From positions 9,011,738 to 9,075,737 of the forward strand of contig NZ_LR593886.1 of assembly GCF_901538265.1 (NCBI RefSeq): a DNA stretch of 64,000 nucleotides, read 5' to 3'. The translations under genes and the position numbers were made by a program. Of this stretch, positions 1 through 8,900 are shown piece after piece. Origin of the DNA: Gemmata massiliana. GTDB taxonomy: Bacteria; Planctomycetota; Planctomycetia; Gemmatales; Gemmataceae. Below the pieces are notes generated by a model. It saw nothing but the letters and a program-made list of their open reading frames with translations. It was not told the DNA's origin and ran no database searches. Positions within the stretch are counted from its first letter, which is position 1; the number at the start of each line of letters is the position of its first letter.

Positions 1-802
1 TCTTCCAGTTCTCCACGTCCTCGCGGGTGCGGTAGGTGTAGTCGCCCATGCCCTCTGCGTGCGGGCGGGTGCGGTAAGTTTTGCACTCGAACAGCGTCGG
101 CCCGCCGCCGCTCCGCGCCCGCGCGACCGCTTCGCCCGCGGCCGCGCGAATCGCGACAACATCATTACCGTCGAGTTCGATCCCGGGCATGCCGTAAGTT
201 GCGCCGCGAGCGGCCACGCTCGGGTTCCCTGCGGCGTAGGCGAACGGCACCTCCGTCGCAAACTGGTTGTTCTCGCACACGAACAGGACGGGCAATTTCC
301 AGATGGCGGCGAGGTTCAGCCCCTCGTGGAACGCCGCGTTGTTCACCGCGCCGTCGCCGAAGAACGCAACCGCGACGTGGTCCTGCTTCAACAACCGGAA
401 ACTGTACCCGGCGCCGGTCGCTTGCAGGATGCACGGGCCGACGATCCCACTCGTGCCCATCATGCCCACTTCGGGCGAGAACAGGTGCATGCTCCCGCCG
501 CGCCCCTGCGAGCACCCCGTCGCGCGCCCGTACAGTTCGGCGATGAGCTGTACCGGCGGCACGCCCTTCGCGAGCGCGTGCCCGTGCCCGCGGTGCGTGC
601 TGAACACCACGTCCTCGCGCCGCAAGTGCGAGCACACGCCGACCGCGATCGCCTCTTGGCCGACGTAGGTGTGACACGCGCCGTGGACGAGACCGCGCTG
701 GTGGGACTTCGCGAGCTGTTCTTCGCACCGACGGATGAGGAGCATTTGCCGGTAGAGCCGGAGCAGTTCCTCGGTGGGGCGCTGCGTCTGCGGGTCAGTC
801 AT
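1..802 (-). CDS. Thiamine-diphosphate-dependent 2-oxoacid (pyruvate/acetoin-type) dehydrogenase E1 subunit alpha, partial
   Basis: The gene reads leftward from ATG at 802 and is cut by the window edge. The first ~267 residues are visible. They show the E1-alpha fold signature: RRCEEQLAKSHQRGLVHG, the substrate-side motif FSTHRGHGHALAKG, the GGSMHLFSPEVGMMG segment, and the ThDP/Mg motif GDGAVNNAAFHEGLNLAA followed by ENNQFATEVPF. Such subunits decarboxylate pyruvate or a related 2-oxoacid (or cleave acetoin) with an E1-beta partner. The ATG overlaps the stop of the upstream MFS gene by 8 bp, so the two are probably co-translated. A second, clearly different E1-alpha lies at 52056-53186. The E1-beta and E2 partners expected for this copy would lie beyond the left edge. 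Substrate is not decidable from sequence alone. The opposite-strand frames here are Arg/His-rich shadows. Confidence 0.93.
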   Translation of the reverse strand, partial: MTDPQTQRPTEELLRLYRQMLLIRRCEEQLAKSHQRGLVHGACHTYVGQEAIAVGVCSHLRREDVVFSTHRGHGHALAKGVPPVQLIAELYGRATGCSQGRGGSMHLFSPEVGMMGTSGIVGPCILQATGAGYSFRLLKQDHVAVAFFGDGAVNNAAFHEGLNLAAIWKLPVLFVCENNQFATEVPFAYAAGNPSVAARGATYGMPGIELDGNDVVAIRAAAGEAVARARSGGGPTLFECKTYRTRPHAEGMGDYTYRTREDVENWK

Positions 803-2126
803 TCGGTTCCTCCACGGGCGGCGCGACCCGTACCAGTGCCACGAACACCGCGCCGAGAGTAAAGCACACCGTTACGAACGCCATCGAAGCTTGATCGCTG
901 AACCCCGCGTCCCGCAGCGCGCCCAAAAGGGGCGAGCCGATCGCACCCGCGAGGTTCCCGCACATATTGATGACGCCGATCGCGACCGCCGCGGCCGACG
1001 AAGTGAGAGTCAGAGTCGGGAGCACCCAGAAGGGCGTGAACCAGAACATCGAGAAGAACCCGGCCAGGCACAGCCACGCGAACACCGCGCCCCAGGGCTG
1101 CCCTGGAACCAGAGCGAGCGCAAAGGTCACCCCTGCGCCAACTTGACCTGTGACGCAGTGCCATTTGCGGTCGCCGGTGCGGTCCGACGACCAGCCCGAC
1201 ACCAGCACCGCAACAAACCCGCACAGGTACACGCACCCGGTCCAGTTCAGCACGTTGGTCGCACCCGACCCGCGCCCCGTGGCCGCGAGCAGCCCCTCGA
1301 CCATCGTCGCGAGCCAGAAGACGAACACGTACCCGGCTATGTTCGTGGCGAGGATCGCCAGCGCCAGCAGCCACACGTTCCGCATCCGAAGCGCCTGTTT
1401 GAGCGAAACGGTCCCGGTCCCGCTGGCCGCTTTGCGCTCCGCTTCCAAAGTGTTTTCGAGCCAATCGCGTTCTTCGGGTGTGAGCCACTTCGCGTTCCGC
1501 GGGCGGTCCGTGAGCAGGAACGGCACCACCGCGCCCAGGAGCACGGCCGGCGCGCCCTCGACCAGAAACACCCACTGCCAGCCCTTGATGTCGAACCAAT
1601 TCTGCTCGAGCAGCACCGCGGACACGCGCGCCCCGAGCGCGAGGCTGAGCGGCACGCCCAGCAGCATCACGGACATCGCCCGCGCGCGGTCCTTCCGCGG
1701 GAACCAGTGGGTGAAGTAGACGATCACACCCGGGAAGAACCCGGCTTCCGCGAGGCCCAACAAAAAGCGGACGGCGTAGAACTGCGCGGGCGTTTCGACC
1801 AGCGCCATCGCCATCGAACAGAAGCCCCACGAAACGAGGATGCGCGCGAACCACTTCCGCGCGCTCCAGTGCTCCACGAGCAGCGCGCCGGGAATTTCGA
1901 GGAACAGGTACCCGATAAAGAACAGCGCAACACCGGTGCCGAACACGGTCTCGGACAACCCGAGATCGTCCTTCATCTTGAGTTTGGCGAAGCCGACGTT
2001 GGCGCGGTCGAGGTACGCGATGATGTAGAGCAGGAACAACAGTGGGAGGATGCGCCACGCGACCTTGTACCGGGCGCTGCGCGCGACCGTGTTAGGGGCG
2101 TCGGGAGTGAGATCGGGAGAGGGCAT
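795..2126 (-). CDS. MFS transporter, anion:cation symporter (ACS) family
   Basis: About 443 residues from the chosen ATG at 2126; an upstream ATG-like start (2255) would add a non-hydrophobic, unlikely extension. The protein shows 12 hydrophobic segments. The N-terminal half carries the ACS signature LDRANVGFAKLKM, then GYLFLEIPGALLVEHW, FLLGLAEAGFFPGVIVY and the cytoplasmic-loop motif WFPRKDRARAMS. ACS members import organic anions such as tartrate, glucarate or phthalate. The gene overlaps the E1-alpha start by 8 bp (its stop lies inside the next gene), so a joint role, such as uptake of an acid that feeds the dehydrogenase, is an inference. No clear Shine-Dalgarno is seen. Confidence 0.88.
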   Translation of the reverse strand: MPSPDLTPDAPNTVARSARYKVAWRILPLLFLLYIIAYLDRANVGFAKLKMKDDLGLSETVFGTGVALFFIGYLFLEIPGALLVEHWSARKWFARILVSWGFCSMAMALVETPAQFYAVRFLLGLAEAGFFPGVIVYFTHWFPRKDRARAMSVMLLGVPLSLALGARVSAVLLEQNWFDIKGWQWVFLVEGAPAVLLGAVVPFLLTDRPRNAKWLTPEERDWLENTLEAERKAASGTGTVSLKQALRMRNVWLLALAILATNIAGYVFVFWLATMVEGLLAATGRGSGATNVLNWTGCVYLCGFVAVLVSGWSSDRTGDRKWHCVTGQVGAGVTFALALVPGQPWGAVFAWLCLAGFFSMFWFTPFWVLPTLTLTSSAAAVAIGVINMCGNLAGAIGSPLLGALRDAGFSDQASMAFVTVCFTLGAVFVALVRVAPPVEEPND

Positions 2127-2524
2127 CGGCACGGTGATCCGGGGAGGTGTCGCAGCGTACCACAGCCCGCGCCCGACCGCACGCGGAAAAACCGCCCCGT
2201 TTGCAGTTTGTGAATCTGAGTGGAGATGAATGGATTCGGTGGGAGTCGAGCACATCTCCTAAATACGCTGCGCCGGACGTCACCGAACCTGGCACAGACT
2301 CGCGTGTCTAAAGCTCAATAAAGCCATACTGTCATTGCAAACCAAACGATCAGATAAGAGAATCTCCCCAATCAGGCAATCAATTATCTGTCAAATACCA
2401 TTAATCAAAAAACACAAGCGAACATTTAATAAATAGTGAGCAAATGCCGTCCAAATCGTGGACGGCCGACACTGGGGATGCCGCTACCCAGCGTTCGCGC
2501 CCTAAAAGCGGCAGGAGCCTGTAG
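2127..2524. other. Intergenic, locally AT-rich
   Basis: This 398-base gap lies between the divergent MFS and beta-helix genes. Bases ~2300-2440 are strikingly AT-rich compared with the surrounding high-GC sequence and hold A- and T-runs suited to promoters. I see no gene in it. It could also mark an old insertion boundary. Confidence 0.5.
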
Positions 2525-4219
2525 ATGCTATCCTCTCTCGTTCGCCGGGCGGCACCGAAGACCGGTCGGGGCAGTAAACGGGTTTCACCCGCTCGCTTCC
2601 GTTTTCATTGGGAGGCACTTGAGGACCGGTGCGTCCCGGCACTTCTGACCGTTACGAGCGCCAACGACAACATCTCTGAAGCGGGCACGCTCCGCTACGC
2701 GATCGCCAACGCCGACAGCGGAGACACCGTCGTCTTTGCACCAGCCGTTAGCCACATCACCCTGACGAGCGGGGAACTGCTACTCGACCAGGACATCACC
2801 ATTCAGGGCACGGAAGAGGCCCCACTTGTGATTAGCGGGGCCGGGGCGTCGCGAATATTTGAGATCGCCCCCACCACTCACGTCCTGCTGGCGCACTTGG
2901 GGATCACATCGGGAAACGGTGTGGCGAACAACCCCGCCGGTAACGCGGGCTACGACGGTCAAGGGGGCGGGATTCTAAACTTCGGGACCGTTGACATCCG
3001 CACTTGCAAACTGTGGGGGAACACGACGGCAAGTGGCGGTGGCGCGATCTTCAACAACTACGGGCTCACGACCGTGAGTGGGAGCACGCTGTCGGGGAAC
3101 GTGGCCCACCAGTTGTTCAACAGTGACTTCTTCGGCGGGGGCGCCATCGACAACGAGTACGGGACCGTGTCCGTGGACGGGTGCACGATCACGGACAACT
3201 GGTCACGGGTCAACGGCGGGGGCGTGTGGAACAGTGGAGGCGCGGTGACGATCACCGACTGCGTGCTCCGCGATAACGTGGCGGGCGGCGGCGTGGGAGG
3301 CGCCGTGGTTAATAACCTTGGGCCGATGACGATCACCGGGACCAAGATACTGAACAATTCGGCGGGCATACACGCGGGCGGGGTCTGGAACTATTACGGC
3401 GATGTTGTGGTCTCGGACTCGGTGTTCCGAGCAAACGTCGCGGGCGAGAGTGGCGGAGCGATCGCCAGTGAATCCGGGGAAATTACGGTGCTGGGCTCCG
3501 TGTTCAAAGGGAACACAGCGGGGAGTGGTGGTGGGGCGATCTTCAACAGTCACGGGCTCACGACCGTGAGTGGGAGCACATTGTCGGGGAACGTGGCCCA
3601 CCAGTTGTTCAACAGTGACTTCTTTGGTGGAGGCGCCATCGACAACGAGTACGGGACCGTGTCGGTGGACGACTGCACGATCGCGGACAACTGGTCGCGG
3701 GTCAACGGTGGAGGCGTGTGGAACAGCGCGGGTACGGTGACGATCACCGACAGCGTACTTCGGGGCAACGTGGCGGCGGCCGGAGTCGGCGGCGCCGTGG
3801 TCAACAACGCCGGACCACTCACCATCACCGGAACAAAGGTGATCGGGAACTCTGCCGCCGGACACGCGGGCGGGGTCTGGAACTATTACGGCACCGTGAA
3901 CGTTTGGGGTTCCGTTTTTAGGGGCAATACCGCGGGCGATAGTGGCGGCGCGATCGCCAGTGAATCGGGAACACTCACCGTGATCAGTTCCAGGTTCATC
4001 GAGAACACGGCCGCGAATAACGGGGGAGCGATCTTCGGTAGTCACAGCTCGATTTCGGTGCAGGACAGCGTGCTGAAACGAAATGCGGCCGGTATGTCGG
4101 GTGGCGCGCTCTTCAATTTCGAGGGTGAACTGCACGTTGGTGGGAGCATATTTCAGGACAACGTGCCCGACGACATTGGGGGAATCTACGTCGACGACGG
4201 AGGAAACATTTTCTCGTAA
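2525..4219 (+). CDS. Secreted right-handed beta-helix (polymorphic outer-membrane-like) protein
   Basis: 564 residues. The N-terminus carries the planctomycete export-type motif RFHWEALEDRCVPALL (residues ~25-40), related to the LEPR-XLL signal. It is followed by the CSLREAI-like segment SEAGTLRYAIANADSGDTVVF. The rest is a repeat-rich parallel beta-helix with many GGGAIFN, GGAIDNEYG, GGGVWNS and GGAVVNN turns, as in chlamydial Pmp and other adhesin-like proteins. Residues ~166-493 are two copies of a 164-residue unit, with a partial third copy after them. No autotransporter barrel or LPXTG-like anchor is visible at the C-terminus. Function is probably surface or extracellular, with no known substrate. 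Transcription likely ends at the hairpin 4259-4301. Confidence 0.85.
   Translation: MLSSLVRRAAPKTGRGSKRVSPARFRFHWEALEDRCVPALLTVTSANDNISEAGTLRYAIANADSGDTVVFAPAVSHITLTSGELLLDQDITIQGTEEAPLVISGAGASRIFEIAPTTHVLLAHLGITSGNGVANNPAGNAGYDGQGGGILNFGTVDIRTCKLWGNTTASGGGAIFNNYGLTTVSGSTLSGNVAHQLFNSDFFGGGAIDNEYGTVSVDGCTITDNWSRVNGGGVWNSGGAVTITDCVLRDNVAGGGVGGAVVNNLGPMTITGTKILNNSAGIHAGGVWNYYGDVVVSDSVFRANVAGESGGAIASESGEITVLGSVFKGNTAGSGGGAIFNSHGLTTVSGSTLSGNVAHQLFNSDFFGGGAIDNEYGTVSVDDCTIADNWSRVNGGGVWNSAGTVTITDSVLRGNVAAAGVGGAVVNNAGPLTITGTKVIGNSAAGHAGGVWNYYGTVNVWGSVFRGNTAGDSGGAIASESGTLTVISSRFIENTAANNGGAIFGSHSSISVQDSVLKRNAAGMSGGALFNFEGELHVGGSIFQDNVPDDIGGIYVDDGGNIFS
3020..4003 (+). repeat. 492-bp tandem internal duplication within the beta-helix gene
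   Basis: Copy 1 is 3020-3511, copy 2 is 3512-4003, and a partial third copy starts at 4004. The offset of landmark words is exactly 492 bp (164 codons). Several stretches are near-identical, for example the ~90 bp starting at GGGCTCACGACCGTGAGTGG in each copy. The first part of the unit is much better conserved than the last part. Confidence 0.9.
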
Positions 4220-4258
4220 CCCCAATTCGGGCGGTTGAACTACCGCGGCGCCGAGCCG

Positions 4259-4301
4259 CCGGTACTCTCGGTGTCGCGACAGACGACACCGAGAGTACCG
4301 G
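4259..4301. terminator. 18-bp perfect hairpin between convergent genes
   Basis: Left arm 4259-4276 (CCGGTACTCTCGGTGTCG) pairs perfectly with 4284-4301 around the 7-nt loop CGACAGA. There is no U-tract. Its position between a rightward gene ending at 4219 and leftward genes ending at 4468 suggests a bidirectional transcription stop. The arm resembles sequence just 3' of the tricorn gene at 5940-5960. Confidence 0.6.
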
Positions 4302-4309
4302 TCGTTTGC

Positions 4310-4342
4310 CTACTCTTCTGCCACCGGGATGAGTGTTGTGGG
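4310..4342 (-). pseudogene. Fossil of the 3' end of a tricorn-protease gene
   Basis: Read on the minus strand this 33-bp stretch encodes PTTLIPVAEE and a TAG stop. The intact tricorn gene ends PTTLIPMAEE and TAG at 5969-6001. By eye 28 of 33 bases match. Weaker similarity continues on both sides, including the GGTACTC-CGGTG word in the 3' flank. No upstream coding part is present. It looks like the remnant of a duplication of the tricorn 3' end. Confidence 0.6.
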
Positions 4343-4467
4343 CTGCTCGGCGGTGCGGCTGATGGGGTCTGGCTCGCGACGGCGTCTGAAGTGGCACACC
4401 AACCGAGCACGTGTGTAAGAAGAAGCCGGCATAACGCGCGCAGAGCTGCTCCCGTCCGACCCTGCAG

Positions 4468-5097
4468 TTACGGCTTCTTCGGTTGCGTCATCATCTCGCG
4501 CGAGACACGGAACAGGATCGGGTCCGCGAACCCGACGGGTGCGCCGTCGAGATCCAGGTCCAGGTACTCGGCGGCCAGCGCCGCCCGGTCGAATTTGAGC
4601 AAGATGAATCGTTTGAGTTCGGGGGTGACCGGACCGGGGCCATAGGCCGCGTCGTCTGTGGGCACGTTCGCTTTCCGCATGGCCTGCTCAACGTCGTCGG
4701 GGATCGGGACCAGTGGGTACCGTTTACCCTTCTCGTCTTTAAGGGTGATTTGCTGCGGTTTGGACCAACCCGTGAGCTGGAGCGGCTTATCCTTATTGCG
4801 GTTCCGAACCACCGCCATGAGCGAGAGGTGCCCCGGGTCTGCGCTGTCGGACGCTAGAACCGAGACCGTGACGTCGTCCCGGACGACGCGCCACCACTGA
4901 GCCAATAGCCGGTTCGGGTACCCGCGCCCCTCACCGTTCTCCTCGCCGGGCCGAATCGATCCCGGGGCTTTGTCCGCTCCGCTGTCCTGTGGCGGGGGTG
5001 GTTGAACGGGCGGGCGCGAGGTGGGGCCGGTGTCTTTGGATTTCTTCCCGCACCCCAGCGCGCAAAGGGCGACCAGCAGTACGATCGAGCGCAACAT
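4468..5097 (-). CDS. Lipoprotein of unknown function (paralogue A)
   Basis: 209 residues. The N-terminus MLRSIVLLVALCALGC is a lipoprotein signal with lipobox ALGC, followed by a Pro-rich linker. The mature part contains GEGRGYPNRLL, NRNKDKPLQLTGWSKP, ITLKDEKGKRYPLVPIP and a C-terminal DLDLDGAPVGFADPI. The product of the next gene (5193-5804) shares all these blocks, so the two are tandem paralogues. A Shine-Dalgarno-like AGAGGTTCCG precedes the ATG and is shared by both genes. I do not recognise a known domain. It is probably anchored in a membrane facing the periplasm; the NRNKDK block may be part of a beta-sandwich, but that is a guess. Confidence 0.85.
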   Translation of the reverse strand: MLRSIVLLVALCALGCGKKSKDTGPTSRPPVQPPPPQDSGADKAPGSIRPGEENGEGRGYPNRLLAQWWRVVRDDVTVSVLASDSADPGHLSLMAVVRNRNKDKPLQLTGWSKPQQITLKDEKGKRYPLVPIPDDVEQAMRKANVPTDDAAYGPGPVTPELKRFILLKFDRAALAAEYLDLDLDGAPVGFADPILFRVSREMMTQPKKP

Positions 5098-5192
5098 TCG
5101 CGGAACCTCTTGTAATTGGGGGAGAGGTTCGGGGCCATTATTGCCCCTTCGACCGGCGAGTCAACACGGTGCGCTGGTTATGCGTGCCGCGC

Positions 5193-5804
5193 TCACGGCG
5201 ACCCGGGGGCGATCGTGGCCATCATCTCGCCCGAGAGGCGGAACCGAATTGGGTCCGTAAACCCGACGGGGGCGCCCTCCAGGTCCAGGTCCAAGTAGAG
5301 GCCCCCCAGCGCCGCGGGGTCGAACCACAGGGACGCGACCCGCGGGCGCTCGCGGGTGACCGATCCCGACCCGGTGCCGAATCCCGGATCGGGGTGCCCC
5401 TGCTCCCACTCGCGCACGAGCCGCTCTCGTTCCGCCGAGATCGGGATCAGCGGGTACGCGCGCCCCTCGTCGTCCTTGAGGGTCGCGTGCCCCGGCTTGG
5501 TCCAGTTCGTGAAAGCGAGCGGTTTGTCTTTGCTCCGGTTTCTCACCGAAATTTGGACGATACATTGACCGCCGGTGTGACCGGCGTGGTCGATGCACAC
5601 CTCAACGTCCCCTCGCACCACGCGCCCCAACCCGGCCGACACCCGGTCCGGGTACCCGCGCCCTTCCGCGCGCTCTTCGGCCGGGACGATCGCCACCGAC
5701 GGGCGGTTCGCTCCGCTATCTTGCGGCGGCGGGGGCGGGGGACCGGGCCGCTCTTCGCAACCCGCCCCGAGAAGGGCGACCAACAACAGAACCGGGCGCG
5801 ACAT
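5193..5804 (-). CDS. Lipoprotein of unknown function (paralogue B)
   Basis: 203 residues from ATG at 5804; a longer upstream frame exists but its extension overlaps the tricorn gene and is composition-biased. The signal MSRPVLLLVALLGAGC has lipobox GAGC and is followed by a poly-Pro stretch. It shares with paralogue A the blocks GRGYPDR, RNRSKDKPLAFTNWTKP, TLKDDEGRAYPLIPI and DLDLEGAPVGFTDPIRFRLS. The start is supported by the shared AGAGGTTCCG element. It lies between tricorn (upstream, 164 bp) and paralogue A (95 bp downstream), all on one strand, so an operon is possible. No function can be assigned. Confidence 0.85.
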   Translation of the reverse strand: MSRPVLLLVALLGAGCEERPGPPPPPPQDSGANRPSVAIVPAEERAEGRGYPDRVSAGLGRVVRGDVEVCIDHAGHTGGQCIVQISVRNRSKDKPLAFTNWTKPGHATLKDDEGRAYPLIPISAERERLVREWEQGHPDPGFGTGSGSVTRERPRVASLWFDPAALGGLYLDLDLEGAPVGFTDPIRFRLSGEMMATIAPGSP

Positions 5805-5968
5805 GTTCGGAACCTCTGTAGTGGGCGGGAGAGGCCGAGTTATTACTGCCCCGCGATCGACGCATTTATGCGACCAATCGGTGAGCAAGGTACGAGTGAA
5901 CGACCGGTGACACCCAAAGCGCGAGCGGCCGGTGGCACCGGGAGTACCGGCCCGCTGACACCGGCCAC

Positions 5969-8900
5969 CTACTCCTCCGCCATCGGAATGAGCGTTGTGG
6001 GTCGGCTGCTCGGTGCGGGTGGCGGAGTCGTGCCGTGCGGCATCGGTGCGACCGGTACTTGGGCCGGTGCGGTGGCCGGCGGCGCACTCGGTGCGGGCGT
6101 CCCGGCGAGACCGGCCTTGGTCTTCTTCCACTCCCGGACGTCGAGGACCACGACGTCGACGGCCTTGAGCAACTGGCCGTCGATACCCTTCGCCCAGTCG
6201 TCGGGGGTGACTTCAACGGGCACGTCCGGCTGCACGCCCTGCTTCTCCATGTTGATGCCCTTGTTCGTGTAGACCCCGATCCGCGGGAGCCGGAACGACG
6301 AGCCGTCGATGAGCCGCGTGCTGCCGGTGCCGATCACGAACCCGCCGGTCGCCTGACCGACGACCTTGCCCAACCCCAAAGCGCGGAAGGCGTGCGGGAA
6401 GATTTCCGCGTCGGAGTACGACCGGTTGTTGGCCATGACCACCATCGGCTTCGTCCACTTCCGGTCGGCGCTGCGGAGCACGAGCCCCTCGCCGCCGTCG
6501 CGCTGCTTGAAGAACGTGTGCTCCTTCCCCGCGAGGTAGTTCAGCACCTGGTCGTGCGTGAACCCGCCCCCGTTGAACCGCACGTCGATGACCAGGGCCT
6601 CTTTGTCGAAGTGGTCGGAGTACAGGGCGCGGACGAACGTATCCAGCCCCGGTTCGTCCATGCCCGGAATGTGGATGTAGCCGACCTTGCCGTCGCTGGC
6701 CTTCGCGACCGCGTCGGCGTTCTGTTGCACCCAGCGCTCGTACATGAGCTGCGAAATACGGGTCCGGCTCGCCGCGACGATCTCGATCCGGCGCTTCGTC
6801 TTCGCGTCTCTCGGGTCGCTCGCGATCTCGAGCTGCACGCCCTCCCCGATCTTGTTGTTGAGCAGCTTCGAGACGTTCACGTTGCTGGTCAGTTCCGTGC
6901 GGTCGATCGAGAGCACGATGTCGCCCGGTTTGATGTTCATCCCGCGCTTGTCGGCCGGGCCGCGCTTGAGCACTTCGGTGACCTTGAGCCCCGGTCCGCG
7001 ATAGGTGTCGTCGAAGATCAGCCCGAGGTCCGCGGTCCACTCGTCCGGTGTCGGCATCTTCCCGCTGATGCCGAGGTGCGAGGCGTTCAACTCGCCGAGC
7101 ATCAGGCTGACGAGCGCGTAGAGGTCTTCGCGCGTCGCGGTGTGCGCGACGAGCGGCAGGAACTTGCTCCGCACCGCGGACCAGTCCGCGCCGTGGTGCT
7201 TGGAGTCGTAGAAATTGTCCGAGAGCGCCCGCCAGCACTGCGCGAACATCTCGGCGAACTCTTCGTCGCGCTTGATCGTCATCTTCGCCGAGAACGCGAC
7301 CTTGCTCGGTTCGGGCGGCCCGCTCCCCGCCGAATTGAACCCGAACCCGGTGCGCACGAACCGCAGCTCCCCAGACCCGTTGAGGAAGTACACCGTCCCG
7401 AACGACGTCTTCTTCGACCACTTGATCCAGCTCGGCACCTGCCCACCGGACGTCATGCGCGTGAGGAGCGCGCCGTTGCTGCTCACGATCCACAGGTCGT
7501 CGCCGTTGGACAGCGAGCGGAACGCGATCTGGGTGCCGTCGGGCGAGACGGTGCCGTACTCGGCGCTCATGTTCGTGGGGCGCTCGACCCGGAGGTGCAG
7601 GTCGTCCCAGTCGATCTGGTCCGCGGGCGGCCGGGTGCTGCCGTCGGCGAGCGGCTTCTGGAGCGAAACGACGTGAACACCATATGCGTTCCGGCGCTGG
7701 CCCACGAACGAGAGCTTCCCGTTCGTCTGGCTCCAGGACACGTCGCTGTTGAAGGTCGCGTGCCGGGACACGTTCACAGGCGCGCCAGTACCATCGGTCG
7801 CGGAGATGTATATTTCCGCCGAGAACGAGCCGTCCATCCGGCAGTACGCGACGTGCTTCCCGTCCGGCCCCCAGTCGTAATCGAGCACCTTCTGGGCGCT
7901 CACGAGCACCCGCTGGTTGCTGCCATCGGATTTCATCAGCCAGAGCTTGCCCTCGCGGATGAACGCGATCTGGTCCCCCTTCGGGCTGAACGTCGCGCTG
8001 ATCTCTTCGGACACGGTGTTCGTGAGCCGGGTCGTTTTGAACTTGTGGGCCTTGGTCAGTTCCGGATGCTCGGCGTCGTCCGCTTCGAGCACGTACAGGT
8101 CCGTGGTGCCCCCGCGATCAGAGGCGAAGAGGATCTTCTTGCCGTCGGGCGACCACGTCGGATTGCTATCGGCGAAGGCGTGCTCGGTGAGTCGCGTGGA
8201 CTTACCGCCCCCGGGAATCTTCGTCAGGAACAGTTGGCCGTGGATCACGAGCACCGCGTGGTTCTCGTCGGGCGAGAGCGCGTACTCGGTCGCGTCGCGG
8301 GTGAATGTGATCGTGCGCTCGGTATTCGATTTGTCGTCGGCATTCACCTCAATGGCGAGTTTGCGCGGGGAACGGTCGCCCTGCGTGTTGGCGACCCACA
8401 GGTCCGCGCCGCACTCGTACACGATCCACTCGCCGTTGCCGGAGACGCGGGCGTGGCGCACCGTGTCGTCCTCGTGCATCGTGAGCCGCTTGACCGGTCC
8501 CGCGGGGGTGAAGTCGGACGAGAGCGGCTGGCACACGATGTTGGCGCACCCGGACCTGCTGCCGTTCTCGGTGACGTAGTAGAGTTTCCGCGCGTCCGGG
8601 CTGAACATCGGGTAACTGTCCTGCCCGTCGAACGTGGTGACGCGCCGCGGACTTTTGCCGTCCACTTCACTCACCCAGATGTCGTCGTTGCTCGACCCGC
8701 GGTACCCGCGCCGGTACCACGTGCCCGGCCCGCGCACGAAGGCGACCACGTTCCCGGAGGGCGAGAAGTGCGCTTCTTTGGCCTCGAACAGGTTCAGTTT
8801 CCGCTCGGCGCCGCTCTCGACTGACACGGTGAAGCACTCGGAGTTGGACGGGTACGCGGTCGACCGCGGCGAGGTGAAGACCACGCTCTTCCCGTCCTGC

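Noticed and set aside
59..862. Long plus-strand frames opposite the E1-alpha gene
   Set aside because: Arg/His/Pro-rich shadows of GC3-biased coding on the minus strand; the minus frame encodes a clear E1-alpha.
774..2213. 479-codon plus-strand frame
   Set aside because: Antisense shadow of the MFS transporter with Arg/His/Glu-rich, domain-free translation.
3020..4003. CRISPR-like array
   Set aside because: The regularity is a coding tandem duplication of 492 bp, with no short repeats and spacers.
6035..8824. 929-codon plus-strand frame opposite tricorn
   Set aside because: Shadow of the tricorn gene; no signal, no recognisable domain, biased composition.
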